Of a stretch of DNA of 64,000 nucleotides, positions 42,296 to 53,943 are shown one piece after another. The number at the start of each line of letters is the position of its first letter. The first letter of the stretch is position 1. A program made the translations under genes and the position numbers. This DNA comes from Pseudomonas sp. AFG_SD02_1510_Pfu_092 (GTDB taxonomy: Bacteria; Pseudomonadota; Gammaproteobacteria; Pseudomonadales; Pseudomonadaceae): assembly GCF_003331055.1 (NCBI RefSeq), contig NZ_PUQD01000007.1:62001-126000 (forward strand), in the 5' to 3' direction. The notes beneath the pieces were generated by a model. It did no database searches, had not been told where the DNA came from, and saw only the letters and a list, made by a program, of their open reading frames with translations.

Positions 42296-43180
42296 TCAGA
42301 TCTGTTCGAGCAACCAGCTGCGAAACGCCCGCAACGATGGCAAGGCCTCGTTCCGCGGCGGGTAAATCAGGTAATAACTGCGCTGGCTGGCAAACGCCTC
42401 CCCGGGGCTGTACAGCTCGCCCTTGGCCAGTTCTTCCTCCACCAGGATGCGCGGCACCAGGCCGATGCCGATCCCGGCCCGTACCGCCTGGATCAGGTGC
42501 GAGGTCAGCTCGAAGCTCGGCCCCAGGCGCATCGCCCGGTGTGCCAGGCCATGGTGGGAGAACCACTCGCCCCAGGCGTGCGGGTTGTTGGCCACGTTCA
42601 GCAGCACCTCTTCACTGATCCGCGCCGGGGGCCAGTCCTGGCCATGCGCAGCCGCCTCCGGCGGCAGGATCACCACCAGTTCCTCGGCATGCAGGCGATG
42701 GCAGACCAGCCCCGGCAGGTCGTGGCTGGCCACGCCGATGGCGGCATCGATCTCGCTGGTGTCGAAATTGATCGCTTCGATGCGTGAATGAATGTGCACC
42801 AGCATGCCCGGGTGCGCGCTGTAGAACGCATGCAGCCGCGGCAGCAGCCATTTCGAGCCGAAGGTGGGCAAGGTGGCCAGGCGCAAGGTGCCGACCCCCG
42901 ATTGGTAGGCCAGTGCCTGCAAGGTGGCGCTGCGTATGCGCCCCAGCGCCTCGCTGAGCTCGCGCTGATACAGCCGGCCGACATCGGTCAGCTGCACCTG
43001 GCGCCCCTCGCGGCGGAACAGGGTCAGGCCCAGCTGCTGCTCCAGCGCCTGCACCTGGCGGCTGACCGCGCTCTGGGTCAGCGACAGCTCGGCGGCGGCG
43101 CGGGTGTAGCTTTCATGCCGGGCGGCGGCCTCGAATGCCAGCAGCAGCGACATGGACGGGGTCAGGTGGCGGTAATTCAT
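42296..43180 (-). CDS. LysR family regulator, GcvA-like
   Basis: A 294-residue regulator. The helix-turn-helix is PSMSLLLAFEAAARHESYTRAAAELSLTQSAVSRQVQALEQQLGLTLFRREGRQVQLTDVG; the effector domain contains LATLPTFGSKWLLPRLHAFYSAHPGMLVHIHSR, typical of the GcvA/AmpR-like branch. It is divergent to the large dehydrogenase ydiJ with 152 bases between, so it probably controls that gene in response to a hydroxyacid. Confidence 0.87.
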   Translation of the reverse strand: MNYRHLTPSMSLLLAFEAAARHESYTRAAAELSLTQSAVSRQVQALEQQLGLTLFRREGRQVQLTDVGRLYQRELSEALGRIRSATLQALAYQSGVGTLRLATLPTFGSKWLLPRLHAFYSAHPGMLVHIHSRIEAINFDTSEIDAAIGVASHDLPGLVCHRLHAEELVVILPPEAAAHGQDWPPARISEEVLLNVANNPHAWGEWFSHHGLAHRAMRLGPSFELTSHLIQAVRAGIGIGLVPRILVEEELAKGELYSPGEAFASQRSYYLIYPPRNEALPSLRAFRSWLLEQI

Positions 43181-43248
43181 TCATTAAAGTCATCGATAGC
43201 GGCAGGATTATCCGTTTGCCCCGCAAGCGAAACTACAGGAACATTGGC

Positions 43249-43269
43249 CCATGCGTCATCCCCGCATGG
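43249..43269. promoter_or_regulatory. Dyad in the LysR/ydiJ intergenic region
   Basis: CCATGC and GCATGG flank a nine-base spacer. Position between two divergent genes, one a LysR regulator, makes it a candidate operator for both. Confidence 0.4.
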
Positions 43270-43332
43270 CATCACTCATGCTGGTATGACAGGAATCCCG
43301 TGAATTAGCCCATATCAAGAGGCCATCCTTCG

Positions 43333-46300
43333 ATGATCGCCCAGTTGCCGACCGTTGCCCCCGCTGCCACCTACCCCGAATTCCTCGAAGCCCTGCGCAG
43401 CAGCGGCTTCCGTGGCCAGATCAGCGCCGACTACGGCACCCGCACCGTGCTCGCCACCGACAACTCGATCTACCAGCGCTTGCCGCAGGCGGCGGTGTTC
43501 CCGCTTGACGCCGATGACGTGGCACGGGTCGCCACGCTGATGGCCGAGGCGCGCTTCCGCCAAGTCAAGCTGACCCCGCGCGGCGGTGGCACCGGCACCA
43601 ACGGCCAGTCGCTGACCGACGGTATCGTGGTCGACCTGTCGCGGCACATGAACCAGGTGCTCGAAATCAACGTCGAGGAGCGTTGGGTGCGGGTGCAGGC
43701 CGGTACCGTCAAGGACCAGCTCAACGCCGCGCTGAAGCCGCACGGCCTGTTCTTTGCCCCGGAACTGTCCACCTCCAACCGTGCCACTGTCGGCGGCATG
43801 ATCAATACCGACGCCAGCGGCCAGGGCAGCTGCACCTACGGCAAGACCCGCGACCACGTGCTGGAACTGCACAGCGTGCTGCTCGGTGGCGAGCGCCTGC
43901 ACAGCCTGCCGATCGACGAAGCCGCGCTGGAACAGGCCTGTGCCGCGCCCGGCCGGGTCGGCGAGGTGTACCGCATGGCGCGCGAGATCGAGCAAACCCA
44001 AGGCGAACTGATCGAGGCCACCTTCCCCAAGCTCAACCGCTGCCTGACCGGTTACGACCTGGCGCACCTGCGCGACGAGCAGGGCCGCTTCAATCTCAAC
44101 AGCGTGCTGTGCGGTGCCGAAGGGTCATTGGGCTATGTGGTCGAAGCCAAGCTCAACGTGCTGCCGATCCCCAAGTACGCGGTGCTGGTCAACGTCCGTT
44201 ACAGCAGCTTCATGGATGCCCTGCGTGATGCCAACGCGCTGATGGCGCACAAGCCGCTGTCGATCGAGACGGTCGACTCCAAGGTGCTGATGCTGGCGAT
44301 GAAGGACATCGTCTGGCACAGCGTCGCCGAATACTTTCCGGCCGACCCCGAGCGCCCGACCCTGGGCATCAACCTGGTGGAGTTCTGCGGGGACGACCCG
44401 GCCGAGGTCAACGCCAAGGTGCAGGCGTTCATCCAGCACCTGCAGAGCGACACCAGCGTCGAGCGCCTGGGCCATACCCTGGCCGAGGGCGCCGAAGCGG
44501 TGACCCGCGTGTATACCATGCGCAAGCGCTCGGTTGGCCTGCTGGGCAACGTCGAGGGCGAAGTGCGCCCGCAGCCGTTCGTGGAAGACACCGCGGTACC
44601 GCCGGAGCAACTGGCCGACTACATCGCCGAATTCCGCGCCTTGCTCGATGGCCATGGCCTGGCCTACGGCATGTTCGGCCATGTCGATGCCGGGGTGCTG
44701 CACGTGCGCCCGGCGCTGGACATGAAAGACCCGGCCCAGGCTGCCCTGGTCAAGCCGATTTCCGATGCCGTGGCGGCGCTGACCAAGCGCTACGGCGGCC
44801 TGCTGTGGGGTGAACACGGCAAGGGCCTGCGTTCGGAGTACGTGCCGGAATACTTCGGCGAGCTGTACCCGGCGCTGCAGCGCCTGAAGGGCGCCTTCGA
44901 CCCGCACAACCAGCTCAACCCGGGCAAGATCTGCACCCCGCCAGGCAGCGCCGAGGGCCTGACCCCGGTGGACGGCGTGACCCTGCGCGGTGACCTCGAC
45001 CGTACCATCGACGAGCGCGTGTGGCAGGATTTCCCTGGCGCCGTGCACTGCAATGGCAATGGCGCCTGCTACAACTACGACCCCAACGACGCCATGTGCC
45101 CGTCGTGGAAGGCCACCCGTGAGCGCCAGCATTCGCCCAAGGGCCGTGCCTCGCTGATGCGCGAATGGCTGCGCTTGCAGGGCGACGCGAACATCGATGT
45201 GCTGGCCGCCGCGCGCAACCAGGTGTCGTGGCTCAAGGGCCTGCCAGCGCGGCTGCGCAACAACCGCGCGCGCAGCCAGGGCCAGGAAGATTTTTCCCAT
45301 GAGGTATACGACGCCATGGCCGGCTGCCTGGCGTGCAAGTCGTGCGCCGGGCAGTGCCCGATCAAGGTCAACGTGCCGGACTTCCGCTCGCGCTTCCTCG
45401 AGCTGTACCACGGCCGCTACCAGCGCCCGCTGCGTGACTACCTGATCGGCTCGCTGGAGTTCACCATCCCGTACCTGGCCCATGCGCCGGGCCTGTACAA
45501 CGCGGTGATGGGCTCGAAGTGGGTGAGCCGGTTGCTGGCCGACAAGGTCGGTATGGTCGATAGCCCGCTGATCAGCCGCTTCAACTTCCAGGCCACCCTG
45601 ACCCGCTGCCGCGTGGGCGTGGCCACGGTGCCGGCCCTGCGCGAACTGACCCCGGCCCAGCGCGAGCGCAGCATCGTGCTGGTGCAGGATGCCTTTACCC
45701 GTTACTTCGAGACGCCGTTGCTGTCGGCCTTCATCGACCTGGCGCACCGCCTGGGCCACCGGGTGTTCCTGGCGCCGTACAGTGCCAATGGCAAGCCGCT
45801 GCATGTGCAGGGCTTCCTCGGCGCATTCGCCAGGGCGGCGATCCGCAATGCCACCCAGCTCAAGGCGCTGGCCGATTGCGGCGTGCCGCTGGTCGGCCTG
45901 GACCCGGCGATGACCCTGGTGTACCGCCAGGAATACCAGAAGGTGCCGGGGCTGGAGGGTTGCCCGCAGGTGCTGCTGCCGCAGGAATGGCTGATGGATG
46001 TGCTGCCGGAACAGGCGCCGACCGCGCCGGGCAACTTCCGCCTGATGGCCCATTGCACCGAAAAGACCAACGTACCGGCCAGTACCCGGCAATGGGAGCA
46101 GGTGTTCGCGCGTCTGGGGTTGAAGCTGGTGACCGAGGCGACGGGGTGCTGTGGCATGTCCGGTACCTATGGGCACGAGGCGCGCAACCAGGACACCTCG
46201 CGGACCATCTTCGAGCAGAGCTGGGCGACCAAGCTGGACAAGCAAGGCGAGCCGTTGGCGACCGGCTATTCGTGCCGCAGCCAGGTCAAGCGTATGACCG

Positions 46301-46353
46301 AACGGCAGATGCGCCACCCGCTGGAAGTGGTGTTGCAGTACGTCAAGCGCTAG
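43333..46353 (+). CDS. ydiJ: YdiJ-type FAD and Fe-S dehydrogenase (D-2-hydroxyglutarate dehydrogenase family)
   Basis: A 1006-residue membrane-associated oxidoreductase, near the length of E. coli YdiJ. The N-terminal FAD-binding domain has KLTPRGGGTGTNGQSLTDGIVVDLSRHMNQ (~80-108) and GGMINTDASGQGSCTYGKTRDHVL. The FAD-oxidase C-terminal domain has GHVDAGVLHVRPALDMKD and WGEHGKGLRSEYVPEYFG. A cysteine cluster CLACKSCAGQCPIKVNVPDFRSRFLE binds an Fe-S centre, and the end carries a CCG-like domain (ATGCCGMSGTYGHEARN). Such fusions oxidise D-2-hydroxyacids and pass electrons to the quinone pool. The exact substrate is not certain. Confidence 0.88.
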   Translation: MIAQLPTVAPAATYPEFLEALRSSGFRGQISADYGTRTVLATDNSIYQRLPQAAVFPLDADDVARVATLMAEARFRQVKLTPRGGGTGTNGQSLTDGIVVDLSRHMNQVLEINVEERWVRVQAGTVKDQLNAALKPHGLFFAPELSTSNRATVGGMINTDASGQGSCTYGKTRDHVLELHSVLLGGERLHSLPIDEAALEQACAAPGRVGEVYRMAREIEQTQGELIEATFPKLNRCLTGYDLAHLRDEQGRFNLNSVLCGAEGSLGYVVEAKLNVLPIPKYAVLVNVRYSSFMDALRDANALMAHKPLSIETVDSKVLMLAMKDIVWHSVAEYFPADPERPTLGINLVEFCGDDPAEVNAKVQAFIQHLQSDTSVERLGHTLAEGAEAVTRVYTMRKRSVGLLGNVEGEVRPQPFVEDTAVPPEQLADYIAEFRALLDGHGLAYGMFGHVDAGVLHVRPALDMKDPAQAALVKPISDAVAALTKRYGGLLWGEHGKGLRSEYVPEYFGELYPALQRLKGAFDPHNQLNPGKICTPPGSAEGLTPVDGVTLRGDLDRTIDERVWQDFPGAVHCNGNGACYNYDPNDAMCPSWKATRERQHSPKGRASLMREWLRLQGDANIDVLAAARNQVSWLKGLPARLRNNRARSQGQEDFSHEVYDAMAGCLACKSCAGQCPIKVNVPDFRSRFLELYHGRYQRPLRDYLIGSLEFTIPYLAHAPGLYNAVMGSKWVSRLLADKVGMVDSPLISRFNFQATLTRCRVGVATVPALRELTPAQRERSIVLVQDAFTRYFETPLLSAFIDLAHRLGHRVFLAPYSANGKPLHVQGFLGAFARAAIRNATQLKALADCGVPLVGLDPAMTLVYRQEYQKVPGLEGCPQVLLPQEWLMDVLPEQAPTAPGNFRLMAHCTEKTNVPASTRQWEQVFARLGLKLVTEATGCCGMSGTYGHEARNQDTSRTIFEQSWATKLDKQGEPLATGYSCRSQVKRMTERQMRHPLEVVLQYVKR

Positions 46354-46366
46354 GGCTGATGGCCTC

Positions 46367-46443
46367 GGGGGCTGCTTCGCAGCCCATCGCGACACAAGGC
46401 CGCTCCCACAGGAAGTGTGCGATCTCCTGTGGGAGCGCCCGCG
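46367..46443. repeat. REP doublet, variant
   Basis: Opposed partial cores (CATCGCGACACAAGGCCGCTCCCACAG and CTCCTGTGGGAGCGCCCGCG), with a GGGGCTGCTTCGCAGCCC hairpin. The second arm continues into the 3' end of the MFS gene. Confidence 0.7.
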
Positions 46444-46446
46444 CTT

Positions 46447-47634
46447 TTAGTGACTACGCTCCCGACGCGCCTGCCGGTACAGATACAGGCTCAACACCAG
46501 CCCGCAAGCCGCCGCCCCAGCAGCAAACAGGAACATCGAAGCAAAGCCGAACCCCGCCGCCACCGCGCCCACCAGCGGACCGGTCACGCCCAGCGACAAA
46601 TCGATGAACAGCGAATACGCCCCCACCGCCGCCCCGCGGTTGGCTGCCGATACCTGGTTCACTGCCTCCACGCCCAAGGCCGGGAACACCAGCGAGAATC
46701 CGAACCCGCTCAACGCAGCCCCGGCCAACGCCAGTTCGGCGCTGGGCGCCAGCCACAGCATCAGCAACCCCAAGGTTTCCACCGACAGGCAGGCGATCGC
46801 CACGCGAAAACCGCCAAGCCGGTTGATCAGGTTGCCGAACAGCAGCCGCGCACTGATGAAGCTGGCGCCGAACAGGCTCAGGGTCAGTGCGGCATTGGCC
46901 CAGCCACGGCTGGCGTAGTACAGCGTGATGAAGGTGGCGATGGTGCCAAAGCCGATCGAGCCCAGGGCCAGCCCGGACCCATGCGGAAACACCTTGCCCA
47001 GCACCCGCAGAAACGGCAGGCGTACGCCGCTGACAATCGGTGCCGCCTGCTTGGGCCAGGCCAGCAACAGGCCGAGCGCGCATAGCAAGATGATGCTCAC
47101 GCCCATGCTCCACAGCCCTAGGCCCTTGACCATCAGCACGCCGAGCGGCGCGCCGACCGCCAGTGCGCCGTAACTGGCGATGCCGTTCCAGGAAATGACT
47201 TTGGCGGTATTGGCCGCGCCCACCCGGCCGATGCCCCAGCCGATCGAGCCCGAACCCACCAGGCTTTCCGCGCTGCCCAGCACCAGGCGGCCGAGCAGCA
47301 GGCAGGTCAGGCTCAGCCACGGCAGCTGGGTGAGAAAGGCGCAGGCCAGCATGAACACCCCGCTGAGCCCGCAGCCGGCCAGGCCATACATGACGGCCTT
47401 CTTGCTGCCGTGGTTGTCGATGATGCGGCTGGCGGTGGGGCGGCTGAGCAGGGTGGCCAGGTATTGGACGCTGATCACCAGGCCGGCGACCACGGCGCTG
47501 AAGCCCAGTTCGTTGTGCACATAGCCGGGCAGTACGGCCAGCGGGATGCCGATGTTCAGGTAGCCGATGAAGGTGAACAGGACGATGGAGACGACTTGCA
47601 GGGTGACCGCAAGGGGGCGCGGTGAGTCGGGCAT
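46447..47634 (-). CDS. MFS transporter, YhhS/YfcJ-like
   Basis: A 395-residue major facilitator with twelve helices. [62 protein letters not shown] is characteristic of the YhhS/YfcJ branch (arabinose efflux-like). [38 protein letters not shown] begins the second half. Substrate unknown. The gene is convergent to ydiJ. Confidence 0.87.
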   Translation of the reverse strand: MPDSPRPLAVTLQVVSIVLFTFIGYLNIGIPLAVLPGYVHNELGFSAVVAGLVISVQYLATLLSRPTASRIIDNHGSKKAVMYGLAGCGLSGVFMLACAFLTQLPWLSLTCLLLGRLVLGSAESLVGSGSIGWGIGRVGAANTAKVISWNGIASYGALAVGAPLGVLMVKGLGLWSMGVSIILLCALGLLLAWPKQAAPIVSGVRLPFLRVLGKVFPHGSGLALGSIGFGTIATFITLYYASRGWANAALTLSLFGASFISARLLFGNLINRLGGFRVAIACLSVETLGLLMLWLAPSAELALAGAALSGFGFSLVFPALGVEAVNQVSAANRGAAVGAYSLFIDLSLGVTGPLVGAVAAGFGFASMFLFAAGAAACGLVLSLYLYRQARRERSH

Positions 47635-47725
47635 GAGGGCCTACGTAGATTCTGGACGGTGTGAAAACGTGATGACGGGGGTAGCCCGCAGGTCAGCCGT
47701 TTTCACACAGTCGGGGGATGCGCGG

Positions 47726-47854
47726 TTATTCCTGGTCAGCGCTGGATTGATCGTCACCATCCTGCTCGACGGCAGTTGCCGGTTCGGCGTGAACGGTCAC
47801 GGTTGGCTCTTCTGGGTTCAGGCTTGGGAAGGGAAGATTCGGGATTTCATGCAT
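47726..47854 (-). CDS. Small conserved-looking protein of unknown function
   Basis: A 42-residue acidic frame starting at an ATG with GAGGA eight bases upstream. The product begins MHEIPNLPFPSLNPEEPTVT and ends in an acidic stretch (EQDGDDQSSADQE). The PNLPFP...PEEPTVTV pattern does not look random and I believe similar short proteins are annotated in other pseudomonads, but I cannot confirm it here. No function is proposed. It stands alone between the MFS gene and phhB. Confidence 0.5.
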   Translation of the reverse strand: MHEIPNLPFPSLNPEEPTVTVHAEPATAVEQDGDDQSSADQE

Positions 47855-48016
47855 CTCGTCGTTCCTCGCAAGTGTGAGTGAAAAGTCTGCGCCAGGCGCG
47901 TTTGGGCTTCGCGAAGCAAGGGCAGGATACACAAGTCTGGATGACAGTTTGGATTTTTTGCCGATCGTTGGTCGGTTTTGCGGGCGAACAGCGGACATTT
48001 GGCGGGGGAAAAAATT

Positions 48017-48135
48017 GGGGCCGCTGTGCGCCCCTTCGCGGGCGCGCCCGCTCCCACAGGGTGCTGCGAAAACCCAGGGTTACGCGGCCTCTGTGGGAGC
48101 GGGCAAGCCCGCGAAGGGGCGCGCAGCGGCCCCAA
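48017..48135. repeat. REP doublet
   Basis: Opposed cores (CTTCGCGGGCGCGCCCGCTC and GAGCGGGCAAGCCCGCGAAG) flanked by GGGGCCGCTGTGCGCCCC / GGGGCGCGCAGCGGCCCC, just downstream of phhB. Confidence 0.85.
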
Positions 48136-48146
48136 TCCTGAAACGA

Positions 48147-48503
48147 TTACTTGCGGCCTTCAGCCGTCTGCGCAACCTTGTCAGTGCGCGCGCACATGAT
48201 GAAGTCATTGCGGTGCAGGCCTTTGATCGAGTGGCTCCACCAGGTCACGGTGACCTTGCCCCACTCGGTCAGCAGGCCCGGGTGGTGGCCCTCGGCCTCG
48301 GCGATTTCGCCCACGGCATTGGTGAACGCCAGGGCATGCTTGAAGTTCTTGAACAGGAATACGCGCTCCAGCTCCATGTGGCCGTCACGTACTTCGATGT
48401 TCCAGTCCGGGATTTCCCGAATCAGCTCGGCCAGCTCTTCGTCGGTGACCTTCGGTGCGTCAGCGCGGCAGGCTTCGCAATGGGCTTGGTTCAAGGCATT
48501 CAT
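48147..48503 (-). CDS. phhB: 4a-hydroxytetrahydrobiopterin dehydratase (pterin carbinolamine dehydratase)
   Basis: A 118-residue enzyme that dehydrates the 4a-hydroxypterin formed by phenylalanine hydroxylase, so that the cofactor can be recycled. The active-site motif is [31 protein letters not shown], with the His pair in GHHP and His in WSH. It begins [17 protein letters not shown] at 48503; an ATG 33 bases upstream exists but the normal length of the family is 118. It follows phhA by 40 bases in the same direction. Confidence 0.95.
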   Translation of the reverse strand: MNALNQAHCEACRADAPKVTDEELAELIREIPDWNIEVRDGHMELERVFLFKNFKHALAFTNAVGEIAEAEGHHPGLLTEWGKVTVTWWSHSIKGLHRNDFIMCARTDKVAQTAEGRK

Positions 48504-48543
48504 GTGGTGTTTTCCGCTTCGAGTTGTTATCGGCAAGGTCCGC

Positions 48544-49332
48544 TCAGGCGGCGACCTTGGGTGGAAACTTGGGGGCGTGCAGGCCCAGCTGCATGGCTTT
48601 GTGAACCATGCCCATGATGTCTTCGTGGGCCAGGTCGAACAGGCGCTTCATGTTCGGCAGCACGAAATACAGCGGCTGCAGGATGTCGATGCGGTACGGC
48701 GTACGCATCGCCTCGACCGGGTCGAAGGCCTGGTGCTCCGGTTCGCCAGACAGACTGTAGACGGTCTCTTTCGGCGACGAGAGGATGCCACCGCCATAAA
48801 TCTTGCGACCCTGGGCGGTTTCCATCAGGCCGAACTCGATGGTCATCCAGTACAGGCGCGCCAGATACACGCGTTGTTCCTTGGTCGCGGCCAGGCCGAG
48901 CTTGCCGTAGGTGTGGGTGAATTCGGCGAACCACGGGTTGGTCAGCAGCGGGCAGTGGCCGAAAATCTCGTGGAAGATGTCGGGCTCTTGCAGGTAGTCC
49001 AGCTCTTGCGGGGTGCGGATGAAGGTGGCGACCGGGAAGCGCTTGCTGGCCAGCAGTTCGAAGAAGGTCTGGAAGGGGATCAGCGCCGGCACCCGGGCTA
49101 CCTGCCAACCGGTGGTGGCGCCCAGCACCTTGTTGATCTCGCCCAGTTGCGGAATACGGTCGTGGGGCAGCTTGAGCTGGTCGATGCCGTCCAGGTATTC
49201 CTGGCATGCGCGGCCTTCGATCACCTTCAGCTGACGGGTGATCAGGGTGTTCCATACCGCATGCTCTTGCTGCGGATACTCGATAAAACCATGCGCATCG
49301 GGCTCGCGTGCCACGTATTGCGTCTGTTTCAT
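48544..49332 (-). CDS. phhA: Phenylalanine 4-monooxygenase
   Basis: A 262-residue non-haem iron, tetrahydrobiopterin-dependent enzyme that converts phenylalanine to tyrosine. Metal ligands are visible in [21 protein letters not shown] (two His) and in [10 protein letters not shown] (Glu). [38 protein letters not shown] is the preceding pterin-binding part. It lacks the regulatory ACT domain of animal enzymes, as usual in bacteria. phhA and phhB form an operon divergent from phhR, with a PhhR-type box in the 256-base gap. Confidence 0.96.
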   Translation of the reverse strand: MKQTQYVAREPDAHGFIEYPQQEHAVWNTLITRQLKVIEGRACQEYLDGIDQLKLPHDRIPQLGEINKVLGATTGWQVARVPALIPFQTFFELLASKRFPVATFIRTPQELDYLQEPDIFHEIFGHCPLLTNPWFAEFTHTYGKLGLAATKEQRVYLARLYWMTIEFGLMETAQGRKIYGGGILSSPKETVYSLSGEPEHQAFDPVEAMRTPYRIDILQPLYFVLPNMKRLFDLAHEDIMGMVHKAMQLGLHAPKFPPKVAA

Positions 49333-49451
49333 GGGGCTCTCCTGGTGAGGGCTTTTCTTGTTATGTGCAGGACATGCCTAAGGAATATCCCCTCATCGAC
49401 TGCTTTGCACGGGGGAGGGCCAGGGGTGCGGGCGGCTTTTGCCGCGGATTT

Positions 49452-49469
49452 CGTAACGATAATTTTACA
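49452..49469. promoter_or_regulatory. PhhR/TyrR-type box between phhA and phhR
   Basis: CGTAAC-GATAAT-TTTACA matches TGTAAA-N6-TTTACA at 10 of 12 positions, with one half perfect. It lies about 120 bases from each divergent start codon, where PhhR is known to act on the phhAB promoter. Confidence 0.65.
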
Positions 49470-49588
49470 AAAAGCCGCAGGTGTCGGAAAATCCGAGCCA
49501 TCTGGCTGATGCTTCGGCGGTTTTTGTCAGCTTATCTTTACGACTTTTGCGCGCGGTGTTGAAAAACATCGGCGCCTCGAGAGCCCTC

Positions 49589-51148
49589 ATGCGTATCAAA
49601 GTGCACTGCCAGAACCGCATTGGCATCCTGCGCGACATCCTCAACCTGCTGGTGGAGTACGGCATCAACGTGCTACGCGGCGAGGTGGGCGGTGACCATG
49701 GCAACGCCATCTACCTGCACTGCCCGAACCTGATCAATCTGCAATTCCAGGCGCTGCGGCCCAAGTTCGAGGCGATTGCCGGGGTGTTCGGCGTCAAGCG
49801 CGTGGGGCTGATGCCCAGCGAGCGGCGGCACATGGAGCTGAACGCGCTGCTGGGGGCGCTGGACTTTCCGGTGTTGTCGATCGACATGGGCGGCAGCATC
49901 GTCGCCGCCAACCGTGCCGCGGCGCAGCTGCTGGGGGTGCGCGTCGACGAGGTGCCGGGCATGCCGCTGGCGCGCTATGTGGAAGATTTCGACCTGCCGG
50001 AGCTGGTACGGGCCAACAAGTCGCGCATCAACGGCTTGCGCATCAAGGTCAAGGGCGATGTGTTCCTTGCCGATATCGCGCCGCTGCAGTCCGAGCACGA
50101 CGACAGCGAGGCGCTGGCCGGCGCGGTGCTCACCCTGCACCGTGCCGACCGGATCGGTGAGCGCATCTACAACGTGCGCAAGCAGGAGCTGCGCGGTTTC
50201 GACAGCATCTTCCAGAGTTCGCGGGTAATGGCTGCGGTGGTGCGCGAGGCGCGGCGCATGGCGCCGCTGGATGCGCCGTTGCTGATCGAGGGTGAGACCG
50301 GCACCGGCAAGGAACTGTTGGCGCGTGCCTGCCACCTGGCCAGCCCGCGCGGCCAGTCGCCGTTGATGGCGCTCAACTGCGCCGGTTTGCCCGAGTCGAT
50401 GGCCGAGACCGAGCTGTTCGGTTATGGCCCTGGGGCATTCGAAGGGGCACGGGCCGAGGGCAAGCTGGGGCTGCTGGAGCTGACTGCCGGCGGCACGCTG
50501 TTTCTCGACGGGGTAGGGGAGATGAGCCCGCGCCTGCAGGTGAAGCTGCTGCGTTTTCTGCAGGATGGCTGCTTCCGCCGGGTCGGCAGCGATGAAGAGG
50601 TGTACCTGGATGTGCGGGTAATCTGCGCGACCCAGGTGGATTTGTCGGAGTTGTGCGCCCGTGGCGAATTCCGCCAGGACCTGTATCACCGGCTCAATGT
50701 GTTGTCGTTGCACATTCCGCCACTGCGCGAATGCATGGATGGCCTGGAGGGGCTGGTGCAACACTTTCTCGATCAGGCCAGCCGGCAGATTGGTTGTGCC
50801 ATGCCGCGCCTGGCGCCGGCGGCGATGGACAAACTTGGCCAGTACCATTGGCCGGGCAATGTAAGGCAACTGGAGAACGTGCTGTTCCAGGCGGTTTCGT
50901 TATGTGACGGCGGCGTGGTTAAAAGTGAGCATGTTCGTTTGCCGGATTATGGCGTGCGGCAACCGTTGGGGGAGTTTTCGCTGGATGGCGGTCTTTCGCA
51001 GATAGTCGGGCGCTTTGAAAAAGCGGTGCTGGAAAGTTTGATGGGGGAATTTCCGAGTAGTCGGGCGCTGGGGAAAAGATTGGGTGTTTCGCATACGACG
51101 ATTGCCAACAAGTTGCGCGATTATTCGCTGGGCAAGTCGGCGGATTAA
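49589..51148 (+). CDS. phhR: Transcriptional activator PhhR (TyrR family)
   Basis: A 519-residue regulator of aromatic amino acid catabolism. Domains in order: ACT (MRIKVHCQNRIGILRDILNLLVEYGINVLRGEV, 1-70), PAS (MELNALLGALDFPVLSIDMGGSIVAANRAAAQLLG, ~80-140), AAA+ ATPase (Walker A GETGTGKELLARACH; GTLFLDGVGEMSPRLQVKLLRFLQDG), and a Fis-like C-terminal helix-turn-helix (SSRALGKRLGVSHTTIANKLRDY). The sigma54-contact motif GAFTGA is altered to GAFEGA (282-287). This fits reports that P. putida PhhR works with sigma70. ATG 49589 gives the known length. Confidence 0.95.
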   Translation: MRIKVHCQNRIGILRDILNLLVEYGINVLRGEVGGDHGNAIYLHCPNLINLQFQALRPKFEAIAGVFGVKRVGLMPSERRHMELNALLGALDFPVLSIDMGGSIVAANRAAAQLLGVRVDEVPGMPLARYVEDFDLPELVRANKSRINGLRIKVKGDVFLADIAPLQSEHDDSEALAGAVLTLHRADRIGERIYNVRKQELRGFDSIFQSSRVMAAVVREARRMAPLDAPLLIEGETGTGKELLARACHLASPRGQSPLMALNCAGLPESMAETELFGYGPGAFEGARAEGKLGLLELTAGGTLFLDGVGEMSPRLQVKLLRFLQDGCFRRVGSDEEVYLDVRVICATQVDLSELCARGEFRQDLYHRLNVLSLHIPPLRECMDGLEGLVQHFLDQASRQIGCAMPRLAPAAMDKLGQYHWPGNVRQLENVLFQAVSLCDGGVVKSEHVRLPDYGVRQPLGEFSLDGGLSQIVGRFEKAVLESLMGEFPSSRALGKRLGVSHTTIANKLRDYSLGKSAD

Positions 51149-51186
51149 GTTCGGCAGTTTAATGGGCTGATGGTTCGGCGCAATAT

Positions 51187-51278
51187 TCTTCGCGGGCTTG
51201 CCCGCTCCCACAGGTACTGCGTGACACTTTGCAGATGTGGGAGCGGGCGAGCCCGCGAATGGGGCCCACAGGGCCCCA
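51187..51278. repeat. REP doublet
   Basis: Opposed cores (CTTCGCGGGCTTGCCCGCTC and GGGAGCGGGCGAGCCCGCGA) followed by GGGGCCCACAGGGCCCC, between convergent phhR and the DUF2790 gene. Confidence 0.85.
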
Positions 51279-51292
51279 AAATTCACAAGCTA

Positions 51293-51547
51293 TCAGCCGT
51301 TCGAGCAGCCATTCCCCATCACGCGGTATTCAAGAATGTGCTTCTGGCCCTTGGAGTCCTCGTAGGTCATGCGGGCTGGCACCACTTCGCACACATTGGG
51401 CACTTCGCTCATGGAGATGACGCGGGCAATGTCCAGGTGCTGCGAGTAACTGTACTGTTCAACCGGAATCTGCTCGGCATCTTTCGCTTCGCCGGCCATT
51501 GCCGCGCCGCAAAGACTGCCAAGTACCAATACCAGTAAAGCTTTCAT
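51293..51547 (-). CDS. DUF2790 family secreted small protein
   Basis: An 84-residue periplasmic protein: signal peptide MKALLVLVLGSLCGAAMAG, then EQIPVEQYSYSQHLDIARVISMSEVPNVCEVVPARMTYEDSKGQKHILEYRVMGNGC. The HLDIARVISMSEVPxxCxVVPxxMTYxDSxGxxHxLxYxVMGxGC pattern is that of DUF2790, with two cysteines that probably pair. Pseudomonads carry many paralogues; some respond to copper or stress, but the role of this one is unknown. Confidence 0.88.
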   Translation of the reverse strand: MKALLVLVLGSLCGAAMAGEAKDAEQIPVEQYSYSQHLDIARVISMSEVPNVCEVVPARMTYEDSKGQKHILEYRVMGNGCSNG

Positions 51548-51944
51548 TTTCTATTTACCTGTCTAAGGTCGTGAGGGGGCACGCGGCGCTTATGGCGCCG
51601 CGAGTACAACAAGTTTCAACTGTCGGAATAAGTGGCGATCAACGCGTGCCTTCGTGGGGGCTGTTACCAGTGGTTAATCGCCTTGCCGTTGCTGGCGAGG
51701 TGAATTTTATGGCTCGGCCCAGGGCTGAAACAGTGGGTGTTTTGATAAAGTGTTTTGACAGAATCTGTAACAATCCTCTTACACGGCCCCCCGATTGCTG
51801 TCCGGTCGGGCTGTAAGGCGCATGCCAGAGGGCTTCGCCGGTACGGTCGTACCAAATTACTACCAACGTCGAATGGCTTTTGGCGCTCTGGTACAGTTAC
51901 AAACGGTTCCATACAAAAACAACTATTACACCGAGGTAACACAG
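51548..51944 (+). promoter_or_regulatory. 397-base upstream region of acsA
   Basis: No gene is apparent. A perfect 8-base-arm hairpin (CGCGGCGC / GCGCCGCG, 51582-51602, loop TTATG) lies just upstream of the DUF2790 start. TTGACA at 51755-51760 is a consensus -35 element, but no good -10 is seen at normal spacing. The acsA ribosome site is GAGGTAA (51933-51939). Confidence 0.45.
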
Positions 51945-53906
<1,962 letters not shown>

Positions 53907-53943
53907 TTGCGAAGCGGGCGAGTGCTGGCGGCTTTGTGCAATC

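Noticed and set aside
44125..46395. 756-codon minus-strand frame opposite ydiJ
   Set aside because: Shadow frame of a gene with clear FAD and Fe-S motifs.
51840..51900. Possible sigma54 -24/-12 promoter before acsA (TGGCTTTTGGCGC)
   Set aside because: The GC element is poor and the match to TGGCACG-N4-TTGCW is weak; likely chance in G+C-rich DNA.
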